Shown: positions 12,176 through 22,647 of the stretch, in pieces | How the letters are laid out: each line of letters begins with the position of its first letter | Numbering within the stretch: position 1 is the first letter of the stretch | NCBI GenBank assembly: GCA_947646735.1 | Contig: CANTFK010000800.1 | Coordinates: forward strand, 124,001 to 188,000 | Reading direction: 5' to 3' | Source: Peronospora farinosa | Lineage: Eukaryota; Oomycota; Peronosporomycetes; Peronosporales; Peronosporaceae | DNA: 64,000 nt | The notes under the pieces: model-generated | Seen by the model: the letters and a program-made list of their open reading frames with translations, nothing else | What the model was told of the DNA's origin: nothing | The model's database searches: none | Made by a program: the position numbers and the translations under genes

Positions 12176-12187
12176 AGGAACGACTAC

Positions 12188-12199
12188 TAAGTGCTACCA
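12188..12199 (-). other. TE-B1 primer binding site
   Basis: On the minus strand TGGTAGCACTTA, two bases from the LTR end; identical in start to those of TE-A and TE-C. Confidence 0.75.
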
Positions 12200-12201
12200 G
12201 G

Positions 12202-12547
12202 TGTAACGGGGCTAGAACGTACCGTCACTAGCTTACACGCGCGCTTGAGGAAGACTCAAGCCCAAGTATTAGGTATTAAGTAAATTTAACTCTGATTTTT
12301 ATTTTGGTTTTAATTCGTACTGATTACGAAGATTTTAGTCGTAATAAATACGACCGTGCTCCCGCCTTCCGGGAAACACACATTTTCAGGTTGATTTATC
12401 ATTGGTCCATATTGGGGACTTTAGACCCAATAATAAACCAAACCAAACACAAATTGCCACGCTGTGCCCGCTATTCGGTACAGCACCTGCCAACACATGT
12501 AATTGTTTATTGCGGTTACTGTTATAAATGCAATGTGGCCCATTACA
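12202..12547 (-). repeat. TE-B1 5' LTR
   Basis: 346 bp, matching the TE-B2 5' LTR (60919-61260) in reverse complement. On the plus strand it starts TGTAACGGGG and ends CCCATTACA. Its partner LTR on the left is missing. Confidence 0.88.
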
Positions 12548-12559
12548 CTTTAGGTTCCG

Positions 12560-12668
12560 TTATGCACCAATGATAAACTGACACACTTTGCCCGCTATTC
12601 AAGCACAGCACCTGCCTACACGTGTAATTGGTTATATATGCTTGTGTTATATATGTAATGTAACCCTT
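12560..12668 (-). repeat. Truncated B-type LTR fragment
   Basis: About 110 bp resembling the outer (U3) end of the TE-B LTR, including GCACAGCACCTGCCTACACG and GTGTAATTGG, in the same orientation as and directly beside the TE-B1 LTR. It is a diverged remnant of an earlier insertion. Confidence 0.6.
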
Positions 12669-13618
12669 TTGCAGCATAGGGTAGCAAGCTAAGGACTCAA
12701 TTATAATACTTCACATGTTTACTTCGCCTGCGCACATCGTATCAACGGAATCATGAAGGAATTATTCCGGCTTTAAAAGAGGTACTTGGTATACAGCTAG
12801 TCACGACGCCATTTCCCGGTAACTGTATAGTGATGACATTAACGCAGGTGGTTGCGCATCATGACCTAGCAGTCCATAATGGCAGCTGGAGGCCATCACT
12901 ACAAGTATATAACGTAACACCCGGTTAAAGATTTATTCTGACTAATTTGAGTAGTTCGACCGCTACATCCGGACAGCAACTCTGATCAACGTGTAGAAGG
13001 GGTTGAATGGCATCAAATTAGTGAGTTTAGCAAACAACTCAGATTGAAACCTAACAACTAATCGATCAATACGCGGCAAAAACCCTTGATCGACAAGATG
13101 TCATTTCGTGTTAGAATTTTATAAGCATTATTCTCATGTTGATAGCAGCTAGCTTTTTCCAATGGTGCATTTTTGTACTAGCATACAATACGGATGGGCA
13201 GAAGATTTGACATTTCCGACCAAGCACCACCACGTGTAAAAATACAAATTTACGACACCGTCCGGAAGTACCAATGCAGATAATTCAATGCATTGCAGCA
13301 ATAAAACAGGCATTAGAATAGGGATCGCAAAGACCGCTTCCTCTTAGATTCTAGGGAAACTCTTCTCGGCATTCATACACACGTGACCGTCGCTAATCCG
13401 CTTAGACGGGGAGGAAGAGAAGAAGCAGGAGGATTTTATTGTATTGATGACTCCATAGTAGATAAGAACTGAAGATCAGCGCCATGATGGTATGTATATC
13501 AGAAGCTCGCTATAGTAAATCAGTCTAAATTGCTGAACTGTTAGCATTCTTGGTCGATTAGGCATATCTGCTTTCACACGAGTAAACATACCATGTACTT
13601 TAAGGTAAACATACGTGA
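12669..13618. other. Non-coding intergenic stretch
   Basis: About 950 bp with stops in all frames, no long ORF and no similarity to the other repeats in the window that I can see. This is the only long stretch here that is not obviously part of a transposable element. Confidence 0.45.
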
Positions 13619-14315
13619 TGTGAAGCAGATCTTCAGAGCTCTTAAGCCAGAGGAAGACGTTAGACTGAAAGCCTCTTAGATCTAGGGAACTAATTAAATT
13701 AACGGCTTAGAGCCACTTAGATATAAGGAACTAATTAAAAGACTGAAAGTCACTCTGTTCTAAGGAACTAGGTAGAGACTTTTAGTCTGCAGGCAATACG
13801 TTCAAGGTTCAGAGAACCAACGCACAGAGTGCAAGAACAAGCTGAAAGCTTAAAGGTTCAGAGAACCAACGCACAGAGTGCAAGAACAAGCTGAAAGCTT
13901 AAAGTTTCAGAGAACCAACGCACGAAGTGCACAAGAGAATAAGTCAAAACGGTTTGCGATCTTAAACTCAAAAGGAGAACTGATTTTATCTATGCATTAA
14001 GATTTTAGGAATAGTCCTACTCTAGGTACCCTCCACTAGATTAATTACTATAATAGCAAGTAAAATATGCAGACTTTGCTATTGGACGACGTATCGTCAA
14101 AACATCTTTGTATAATGTACTTAGTACAGTGTTATCGATTATCGAATCCTAATCGAATCCTAATCGATAGGATACGGTATCACCGAAAACCGTATCTTAA
14201 ACGCTCATACTTAATACATCTCTAAAGAGAAGCATCAAAATGCATGTATGCAATAAAGGGAAACTTCAAACGCAAACTTCCGGAATGTATATAAGCGTCG
14301 TGTAACCCCGTTACA
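13619..14315 (-). repeat. TE-C array LTR1 (left)
   Basis: 697 bp. The right end reads CCCCGTTACA. The left 140 bp (TGTGAAGCAGATC...) differ clearly from LTR2 and LTR3, while the right end equals LTR2. It carries an extra copy of a 49-bp internal unit (GGTTCAGAGAACCAACGCAC..., units starting near 13806, 13855 and 13904). Confidence 0.85.
13804..13950. repeat. 49-bp tandem repeat inside LTR1
   Basis: Two perfect units and one partial unit containing CAGAGAACCAACGCACAGAG. LTR2 and LTR3 have one fewer unit, accounting for most of the length difference between the LTRs. Confidence 0.85.
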
Positions 14316-14327
14316 CTCTCCCCCAAC
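14316..14327 (-). other. TE-C1 polypurine tract
   Basis: GTTGGGGGAGAG on the minus strand directly before the LTR start TGTAACGGGG. The same sequence follows LTR2 at 22539. Confidence 0.8.
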
Positions 14328-14424
14328 ATACTGACGTTCCCATAGATGTCATTCGACATCTTCCCTCTTTGAGGTAGTGCTTTAGCGAACGCTTAAATAT
14401 CACAGTTTGCTCACGGCACATAAC

Positions 14425-15629
14425 ATGACGCCTCCTGACAATGAGTCACAGACTCTACGGGACCTCATTGAAGGCGACCTTGACGAAGCGGTTAATTACG
14501 AAAGTGACACCGTCTATGTGGGACCCGATGGGTCCCTTTAACCACCCTTACGGGTGAAGATGACAGTAGTCATGCACCGAATCCGTTCCCTGAACGTAAT
14601 GCTTCAGATGCGCTGACCATCGACCAAGAGAAAGGCTCCAAGCGCCGGACGAAGAATACGGAGAGGCTTCAGGGCCACCGACAGTATAGGCTCAAGCCAC
14701 CTACAGTGGAAGTACGACTTAAGGAGGCATCTGGTCATTCCCTCTCTGGTTGGGCCATTTGGCCTGAGGCCATTTCACCCGAGAATATTGCTACACGAAC
14801 GGCCCTTCGACAACGCTATCTGGAGTCCCACATTACTACGCAATGCCAATACTGGGCACGACTCAACAGGCAAGTGCGCGGTGCACCAGTCCCTCCTATA
14901 AAGGGCGTTCCCATCCTTCTGTTCGCGAGGGAAACCGAGGATGAAGAAGACACGGCTTTAAGCCGCTGGACGCATTATGCGCGACGTTTAAGCAGCATGT
15001 GGGCGCTACGGGCAACTGCCGATTTGACAGATGTTCGTCTCAAACGGAAAGTGCGCTACGATTACGCTAAGCTGAAGGCCCGAGGAAAATTGAAGTCTCA
15101 ACGAACGCATTATGCTGCTACCCAGCACCCCAATGTTTCGGCTACACCTGTAGCCGCGAGTGCACGACAGGCCGAGGCCGCTAACCCGACTTCCCCACTA
15201 CTAATGGTGAGAAGCGTCACCGCCAAAAGGCTGACCCTGCGCACGACGCTCAAAAACGTCCACGGCGTGCGGGCAATTCTGCCGAAGGGGAACCTCGAAC
15301 TCCCATAAATTTCTCGACTCGGGATATACTCCGCCACTTCACCAGATACTAAATTTGACCGTGGCAGCGACGTTTCTGCAGTAGACGCTCCACATGGAAC
15401 TGAAGGTCCCCCTGCCCATCAAGCAAAGCCGGAGGAGGCCGGTGTATCGGCACAAGCTCATGCCGAGCTGCGTCAAGAGGTGCGGTCTCTCCGTGAGATT
15501 GTGCAGTCGATGAATTCCCTCCTCGAGTCGCTGGAAGAGAGCCGAACCCGAGTGCAGGGTCAGCTTGACCTGTTGATGCAGATGATTCGTCCCGCGGCAA
15601 TGCCGATGAACTCAGCGCGAGCGCCTTAG
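14425..15629 (+). pseudogene. TE-C1 antisense accessory gene with C-terminal coiled coil
   Basis: Plus-strand gene running against gag-pol, starting 110 bp inside the 3' LTR. The ATG at 14425 opens TPPDNESQTLRDLIEGDLDE. A one-base shift near 14537 joins it to the long frame that includes 14706-15308 (VEVRLKEASGHSLSGWAIWP, SRWTHYARRLSSMWALRA, basic KLKARGKLKSQR). Further shifts near 15195 and 15345 lead to the last part, which ends at 15629 and has clear coiled-coil character (AELRQEVRSLREIVQSMNSL, LESLEESRTRVQGQLDLL). Total about 400 codons. No known family recognised, and no signal peptide or membrane segment, so it is not an env gene. The first 770 bp do not overlap pol; the rest lies opposite the chromodomain and linker. 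Sense-strand constraint explains only that part. Confidence 0.6.
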
Positions 15630-15990
15630 CGTCTATTTGGGACGGATGTCGGTAAGGTTTCAGCATGCCGACGTAGAACACAGGATGTGTACGCAATTTG
15701 CGCGGCAAGTTAAGCGTATACGCTAGGCCTTTCTTGGCCACGACCGTAGGTTCCGATAAAGCGTGGACGAAACTTTGTCTTTAAATACAACAGATGCTAC
15801 ATTGGTAGGTAGGTAGGTTTATAGCATTTAGTAAGACTTGGTCTCTGACCTCATGATACTTAATACAACTACTGCCTTCAGCATCCGTATATTCTTTTGT
15901 TTGTCTTGGCTATCAGCCATTGCGTCTTGCCCATGTCGTAAGACATTTAATCGCGTTGCAAGAAACGAATTCACCTGTTTCTTAACAGTA
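15190..15990 (-). pseudogene. TE-C1 integrase C-terminal domain and chromodomain
   Basis: Minus strand. SH3-like domain: AYTLNLPRKLRTHPVFYVGM then LKPYRHPSQ (about 15640-15730), a Ser/Ala/Pro-rich linker, and a chromodomain starting DLQFHVERLLQKRRCHGQI (about 15345-15400), a stop, YLVKWR, a one-base shift, then PESRNLWEFEVP (about 15270-15310). Upstream, KKQVNSFLATRLNVLRH (about 15910-15985) is the connecting helix. The stop and frameshift are shared with copy C2. The chromodomain and linker are overlapped on the other strand by the accessory gene. Confidence 0.8.
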
Positions 15991-16940
15991 CTAGGGCTGA
16001 CATCAGCAAGCCGATCGGCAACCTCTCCCCCACCAAGCCCTTAACCACTCGGTGGTAGCGTTAACGGAACGCGTGGGTGTGTGAGGCCAATGACATAGAA
16101 CGGAGTGTAGCCGGTAGAGGCGTGCACGGAGTTATTGAGTGCAAACTCAACTACCGGAAGCATAGAGCTCCAACGATTAGGCGTTTCAGCACAAACGCTG
16201 TGACGGATATCTTCCACAACGCGATTTACGCGTTCGGCTTGACCATCGGTCTGCGGATGATCCACTGTGGACATGTCCAAACGGGTGCCCAGCACCTGGA
16301 AGACGGACTTCCAAAATTTACTCGTAAAACGAGGATCACGATCAGAAACAATTGCCACTGGCAAGCCATGTTGGCGAAACACTCAATCAATATACAGCTC
16401 CGCTGTACCCACACCATCGATCGAGTCTGGCACAGCTGCTAAGTGAGCCATCTTGCTCAAGCGGTCAACAAAGACCACAATACCTGTATTGCCATGCGAA
16501 TCTTTCGGTAGGCCAAATACAAAGTCCATACTAATGGACTCCCAGCACCCAGTGGGAATAGGCAAGCTAGCCAGCGGCGCTGCCGAATGGGGCGAGGGTT
16601 TCACCCGTTGACACGTTTCACACGTACGAACATATGTGCTCACCCATTTATATAATTTGGACCACCAATAACGTTGGCATACTGCCCCGTAGGTCTTTTC
16701 GCGACCCAAATGACCACCGATGGCGGTGTCATGTACCTCATAGAGGATACGATACTTCAGGTCCTCGTCATGAGGAACTACAATACGCGGAGGATTCGCT
16801 ACATCTGTACGATAGTACAACAGCCCCTGATCGATAGAATATCGATGGAGGCTCGCACGTAATCGTGCCGACAATTTAATGTCCGAGTCTTTAAACTCCT
16901 CACTGCCAAGAGCATGTAGCAACGCTATACAGTGATCATC
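15991..16940 (-). pseudogene. TE-C1 integrase core
   Basis: Minus strand. HHCC zinc-binding region (YEVHDTAIGGHLGREKTYG, CETCQRVKPSPHS; about 16590-16750), catalytic Asp in SMDFVFGLPKDSHG (about 16530), second Asp in [12 protein letters not shown] (about 16340) and Glu in GQAERVNRVVED (about 16225): all three catalytic acids are retained. One in-frame TGA at 16383-16385 separates the two open frames, so the polyprotein is interrupted but otherwise well preserved. Confidence 0.85.
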
Positions 16941-18430
16941 TTTAGCATACGCCGTACGAATGAGATCTGTGATAGAAGACGACAGCGTCGTCACATTAGC
17001 AAGCTCATAATCAGGTCTGCGTGACAACGCATCAGCCAAAGCATTTTGCTTGCCCGGCTTATATTTCACCTCAAAATTATATTCGGCAAAGAATGACAGC
17101 CATCTGGCCATTCTCTGCGAGAGATGCGGCGACTGATTCGCAATTCGTAAAGACGCATGATCGGTATAGATCACAAAAGGCTTTGAGCCCAGCAGATGAG
17201 CTCTGAATTTGACTAGAGCATACTTCATCGCAAGTAGCTCTTTGTCATGAACTAGATAGTTCTTTTTAGCAGCTTTCAGCTGGAGAGGTTCGAAGGCGAT
17301 CACACGCTCACGACCTTCATCATCTGTTTGTAACAGAGCACTGCCAATGGAAAATCCAACGCGTCACAGACGACGCTAAACGGTCGGTCAGGGTCTGGCA
17401 AAGCCAAAATGGGAGCATGAAGAAGGCTAGCATTCACCGCTTGAAAAGCGTCCTCGTGTTCGGCATGCCAACACCATTCCACATCCTTTTTGAGGAGATT
17501 AGATAATGGCCGAGCCATATCAGCGTAATTCTCGCTGTACTTGTGTAAGTAATTGGCAAGGACAAGCCATTTACGCAAGTCCTACTGAGACTGTGGATCA
17601 GGCCAATCGACTATGGCTTTGACCTTAGCGGGGTCCGCTCGGAGGCCTCGCTTCCCAATGAAGCATCCTAGAAAGGAAGTCTCTCCGGCACCGAAGATTC
17701 ACTTATATGCATTAGCATATAGCTTGTTAGTGCGCATGCACTCGATCACAGCTCTTAAATGAATAATATGGTTCTCAATGTCTGACCGCCCATTTTCAGC
17801 TCGACTATGGACAAAAATGTCATCAAAGTACGTCTGTGCATAACTTCGATGAGGCCGAAACAATGGTGTCATCAACCGGTTAACCGTAGCGGAGCATTCG
17901 ATAGCCCTGGGGCATCACCAATCACTCCTAGAGCATACCAATCGGAGTACAAACAGCAGCGAGCGGAATATCGCTAGCTCGCATAAGCAATTGGTAATAA
18001 CCATTGACTAAGTCGAGCGCACTGTACATGGTACAACCGACCATATTGTTCTGAAGAACATCCTTTCTAGGTATTGGCGTCTGTGCAGGTATAGTGGCTG
18101 CATTGAGCTTAGTATAAGCATGAATGATACGCCAATTGCCATTCGGTTTCTTGACACAAGAAGTGGGTGTAGAGTGCAGAGCTTGCTCTCGCGCACCATG
18201 CCCACCGCGTGCTTTGCACGAAAGAACTCGTCAATGACATCACACTATTTTTTGGGTAAAGGCCACTGTCGTGTTACACAGTATTTGGTTCCGGGAACCA
18301 AGTCAATTTCATGACATACACCCCCATCAGGAGGTAAAACAGACGGTAGATCGTAGCACACCACGTCCTGAAGTTCCTTGACTAAAGGGTAGTAGTAATC
18401 CAAAATATTTATAAGATAGTAGCTCCACCA
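16941..18430 (-). pseudogene. pol: TE-C1 reverse transcriptase and RNase H
   Basis: Minus strand. RT begins about 18345 with GVCHEIDLVPGTKYCVTRQ and has a frame change near 18205. TYFDDIF (motif C) is at 17815-17832. The connection frame 17300-17578 has LANYLHKYSENYADMARPLS. RNase H follows with PFSVVCDALDF, a frameshift near 17345, then HDKELLAMKYALVKF, YTDHASLRIA and ALADALSRRPDY (to about 17010). All RNase H acidic residues are visible. Several frameshifts are identical in C2. Confidence 0.85.
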
Positions 18431-19155
18431 CGTACACTAAGTGCCGCCTTTGTATCTTCAAGGACTGCCTCATCCACGAGCGAGGATGAGTTCAACTCGA
18501 GGTCAGGTCGAATGACCACCATACTGGATAGATCACCTACCTTCAAGGCTGGATGAAATCAACCACGGCTCCTCCCATCATTACATGATGGGAGGATCAT
18601 TAGGTCGACCTCACCATCTACACCACCTTTCACTCCGTTGACCAGGGTGTACAGCTGTTCACTGGCATCACTACGTGATAAAACATACGCCTTGCGTCTC
18701 GCAGCCGCCATCTAGCAACGCTGCCGTATCATTGACGAAATGTACCTTTTGAAGTACTCGGGATGTCATCATTCCCAAGGTCGATAGATTCCTTGACCTT
18801 AAACTGATCTATACGAGAGCCGATGTCATACTGACATCCAGAGAGTCGCTATCACAGGTGACACCACTAACAAGTTCATAGATCTTTACTTGCTCTTTAC
18901 AAGAGCCGATGTCATTACCGATATCCAGTGTCTCAATATTACTATGAGTATCACTCAACGGAGTACGTGCCGTTCCACTAAGTGCCACTGATCTCTGCTC
19001 GACACTATTATTGCTAACGTTGGAGTTTATCAACTCAGACACTCCAATGTCCAGCACACTAACTGAATCAGTTAATGGATCGCGCCGATAGCGCTTCTGT
19101 TTCTTAGCGAAGGTGGGTTCATGACTCTCCTAAGCTTCGCTAGAAACATTGCGCG
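18431..19155 (-). pseudogene. TE-C1 protease-RT linker
   Basis: Low-complexity, acidic Ser/Asp-rich linker on the minus strand; the open part (18809-19057) contains a repeated TLDIGNDIGS / VLDIGVSELI motif of about 25 residues. The frame runs up to the solo LTR and resumes on its other side (SKTLGATR before, NVSSEA after), which fixes the exact insertion point. Confidence 0.6.
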
Positions 19156-20364
19156 TATGGCGAAGTCGATCAAGAAAAGTTTGATCAACGATATCGAAAG
19201 TGATTATAATGTGGACCACTTACACGGCGGGAATCGTATTCTATGGATTATACTTGGCTATTGTATTGGAGCGATCAAGATTTATCGATGAATGATCGCA
19301 TAGTTTATACTTGGCTATTGTATTGGAATGACAGTTTATCTGGATCGATCATGTGATGGCCACGGTTGGCCGAGGATTACGCGGCTGTGATGACGATCAG
19401 GGTGGGAGATCGCTCGATCGCAATCTTACTATGCGATCCACATGTTCGTGATGGACATGGGATCACCGATCGTGATCAACAAGTGTGATCGACGATCGTG
19501 ATCAACAAGTGTGATCGTCGATCGTGTTTAACAACCGTGATCGACGATCGTGATCAACAAGTGTGATCGTCGATCGTGATCGTCGATCCAAGAAAGCCGG
19601 TCGCGAGATGTAACCAGTTACAGATCGATCGTAACCTTGATCCAGAAAGCCGATCGCGAGATGTAACCAGTTACAGATCGATCATAACCTCGATCGACGG
19701 ATCAAGATCATCCGAAGTGGACCACATACCGAGGTCTGATTTTCCTGAAAAGACGACACGCGGCAGTAGGTACTGTCATACAGATAGGCATAATCGTAGA
19801 ATTTGGTATTTCATTGGTTAACATTAAACAGAGTTTCTTTTACTTCTAAGCACGCACGCAGACTTCTCTTTCGGGCGGATAACTTTGGCCCCCGACGATC
19901 AAGTAGTGATATCCCTGGATTGTTTGGCCAAGGATTACAAGAACTCTCAACCCAAGCAAACAACCCCTGCGATCAGACGCAGTATACAACGTAAAGGACA
20001 AGGCACAAGATCGAGACGGCTCAAGTGGTCAGAAGATCAAGTGAAATCAAGTGGATCAAGTATCTACATTTGGATAAGGCAGTCTCAAGGCAGACCAGGG
20101 TGACTCATAGAGCACCATCCATACAACTTTCGATCGCGTGAGGATTTTCCACGTGATCGACCCCCCGACCAATCCCCAACCACGATCAAGCTCAGCATCG
20201 ACTCAAGTCCACCGAGAAGAGTGCATCCCGCCCTACCGACGGGTACACAAGGTGAGGAAGTAAAGTGACACGGATACGGAGTACCCCCTCCGTTAGTCGG
20301 TCGTCTGGGCGCCAGTGAAGAGTCGGGATCGCATCAGAAATTTTGTGATTGCCACTCCACCACA
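19156..20364 (+). repeat. Solo D-type LTR inside TE-C1, 4-bp TSD CGCG
   Basis: 1209 bp related to the TE-D LTRs: it starts TATGGCGAAG (family start TGTGGCGAAG), contains GGATTGTTTGGCCAAGGATTACAAGAA-type sequence, and ends GCCACTCCACCACA. CGCG lies on both sides (19152-19155 and 20365-20368). No internal element sequence remains, so it is a solo LTR from intra-element recombination. GATC-rich short repeats fill 19440-19600. Confidence 0.85.
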
Positions 20365-20800
20365 CGCGTGGCGCCTAAGGTTTTAGATCTCCTATCGATC
20401 CAGGGCTAATGGCGTTCCAGCCAGGCCATACCGAGAATGAGATTATATCTCGAGTCCAAATCTAGGACAAGACAGCGTTCAACGCTATTGAAGTCTAAGA
20501 ACTTCACACCTAAGTTCAACGGAGCTTTAGGAACGATGACACGTACACCTGTCGCGAGACGCACGGTTATACTGTCACCCTACTACGCTTCTAGCGCCTC
20601 AGCATACATCTGACTCCCTCTAAGAGAACGACGTCAACATAATTATCCGACGCCCCTGAGTCAATTAGAATTGACCATATTTTATCAAAATTCTTAATGG
20701 TTGCCGACAAAACCAACAAGCCTGGCTTGTAATCGTGTTCCATGGAAGCATCCACAGAACCACCTGGGGATGAGCCCTGATTACCTTTACCTCCTAGAAA
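20365..20800 (-). pseudogene. TE-C1 aspartic protease
   Basis: Minus strand. LIDSGASDNYVDVVLLRG (active-site Asp-Ser-Gly at about 20651-20668), then VRLATGVRVIVPKAPLNLG, and YNLILGMAWLERH with a stop just before PWIDRRSKTLGATR. The catalytic triad is intact but nonsense codons interrupt the frame. The solo LTR sits just downstream. Confidence 0.78.
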
Positions 20801-21844
20801 TTCAACAGAGCTTATTTCTTTTCCAGTAGGGCGCCCCGCGCCTACTGTAGGCTGACGTTTTCCCCTGCCGTGCTCCCCTTTTGGCTAGGAGCAAAGAAAC
20901 GACTCTGCCTATTCTGACGTTGCTTTCGCAACGAACAGAGAGGACGGAGGTGCCTAGTGCTTCCGCACATGTAACATCTCCGGATGTTACCTTGCTGTTC
21001 TGCAGCTTGAAGCTCAGCTTCTTCCCCTTCAACATGGCTATGATCCGTGGGTTACGCCCTATCAGAGGCATTTAAATTATACCACGGCACACCATAGCGC
21101 GCAGATTTGAAATTAAATTTAGCGTTTAACGCTATGCTCACTTTCTCTTCGAAAGTCGAAGGCTGGACACGGAAAACCTCTTTCCTGGCGACCCCAGTAC
21201 GAAGTCCTTCCATAAAAAGGGTTGCTCGGACTTCTTCTGCCAGAGGGTCCTGCTGCATAGCAGCAATGAGATTTCTCAACTCTTGGACATAGCCCGACAA
21301 TACTTTCTTACCCTGTCGGGTAGCTAAGAAGCGTGAGCGCACACGATAAGCCTGATATGCGGTGCAAACACGCAGGTTAATTCCTTTTTAAGCATCTCCC
21401 ATGTGGGTAATGCGGCATTTACGGAGATATCGCTCGTTAGAGCCCACTCTCTACTCTACCACCGAGCTTCGAATTGGCCAAGCCAACTCGTTGCTTATCT
21501 GAAACAACATAGCGACATCCATTGCCATTTCAACTTCTCGGATCCACAGGAGAAGATTTTCTCCCTCCTTCCCCTCAAAGTTTTAACGTTTAACACGAGT
21601 GGACGATATTTTGGTTTTGCATTGGCCCAGGTACCGGAATGTATTGCGTTAGCGCAGCTGACGCTGCCTGGTCGTGGACATGCCCGAGTAGCGTTGCATT
21701 ATAACGCATGAAGACCTCAAGGCGAGCATTGAGGACCTCCGGGCCTTGGGCCAAAAGGGCCTCGATTTGATCGGGCCCAACGAACGCATATAATTTATCT
21801 AGCGTTAGTCGTTGCGCCTCAGAGAGGTGATATTGACTCTCCAT
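20801..21844 (-). pseudogene. gag: TE-C1 gag
   Basis: Minus strand from ATG at 21844: matrix-like start ESQYHLSEAQRLTLDKLYAF (21590-21844), a disturbed middle part (21343-21590), capsid core RSRFLATRQGKKVLSGYVQE and ATLFMEGLRTGVARKEVFRV (21052-21342), then in another frame the zinc knuckle CYMCGSTRHLRPLC (20935-20976). At least two frameshifts, shared with C2. This is the Ty3-type gag typical of chromodomain elements. Confidence 0.82.
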
Positions 21845-21878
21845 CCTTACAGCGGGTCAGTCTTTTAGACTCAGGTGT

Positions 21879-21890
21879 AGAGTGCTACCA
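21879..21890 (-). other. TE-C1 primer binding site
   Basis: TGGTAGCACTCT on the minus strand, two bases from LTR2; the same primer type as TE-A and TE-B. Confidence 0.75.
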
Positions 21891-21892
21891 AG

Positions 21893-22538
21893 TGTAGCGG
21901 AGCTGCACAGCTCTTTAGACGGAATAAGACTTTAGTCTGTAAGCCTCTTAGTCCTAGAGAACTAAATAGAGTTAAGGCTAAAAGCCACTTAGTTCTAAGT
22001 AACTAATTAAAAGACTGAAAGTCACTCTGTTCTAAGGAACTAGGTAGAGACTTTTAGTCTGCAAGCAATACGTTCAAGGTTCAGAGAACCAACGCACAGA
22101 GTGCAAGAACAAGCTGAAAGCTTAAAGTTTCAGAGAACCAACGCACGAAGTGCACAAGAGAATAAGTCAAAACGATTTGCGATCTTAAACTCAAAAGGAG
22201 AACTGATTTTATCTATGCATTAAGATTTTAGGAATAGTCCTACTCTAGGTACCCTCCACTAGATTAATTACTATAATAGCAAGTAAAATATGCAGACTTT
22301 GCTATTGGACGACGTATCGTCAAAACATCTTTGTATGATGTACTTAGTACAGTGTTATCGATTATCGAATCCTAATCGAATCCTAATCGATAGGATACGG
22401 TATCACCGAAAACCGTATCTTAAACGCTCATACTTAATACATCTCTAAAGAGAAGCATCAAAATGCATGTATGCAATAAAGGGAAACTTCAAACGCAAAC
22501 TTCCGGAATGTATATAAGCGTCGTGTAACCCCGTTACA
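21893..22538 (-). repeat. TE-C array LTR2 (middle, hybrid)
   Basis: 646 bp, serving as 5' LTR of C1 and 3' LTR of C2. From 21893 to at least 22337 it matches LTR3; from 22391 to the end it matches LTR1. It starts TGTAGCGGAG and ends CCCCGTTACA. Confidence 0.92.
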
Positions 22539-22550
22539 CTCTCCCCCAAC
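22539..22550 (-). other. TE-C2 polypurine tract
   Basis: GTTGGGGGAGAG on the minus strand directly beside LTR2, identical to that of C1. Confidence 0.8.
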
Positions 22551-22647
22551 ATACTGACGTTCCCATAGATGTCATTCGACATCTTCCCTCTTTGAGGTAG
22601 TGCTTTAGCGAACGCTTAAATATCACAGTTTGCTCACGGCACATAAC

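Noticed and set aside
16634..17206. Plus-strand ORFs opposite TE-C integrase and RNase H (and their C2 copies)
   Set aside because: They lie opposite conserved enzyme domains and have no independent features; shadows of pol.
19440..19600. CRISPR-like array of GATCGTGATCAACAAGTGT repeats
   Set aside because: Units are directly adjacent, without unique spacers, and lie in an LTR; simple GATC-rich tandem repeats.
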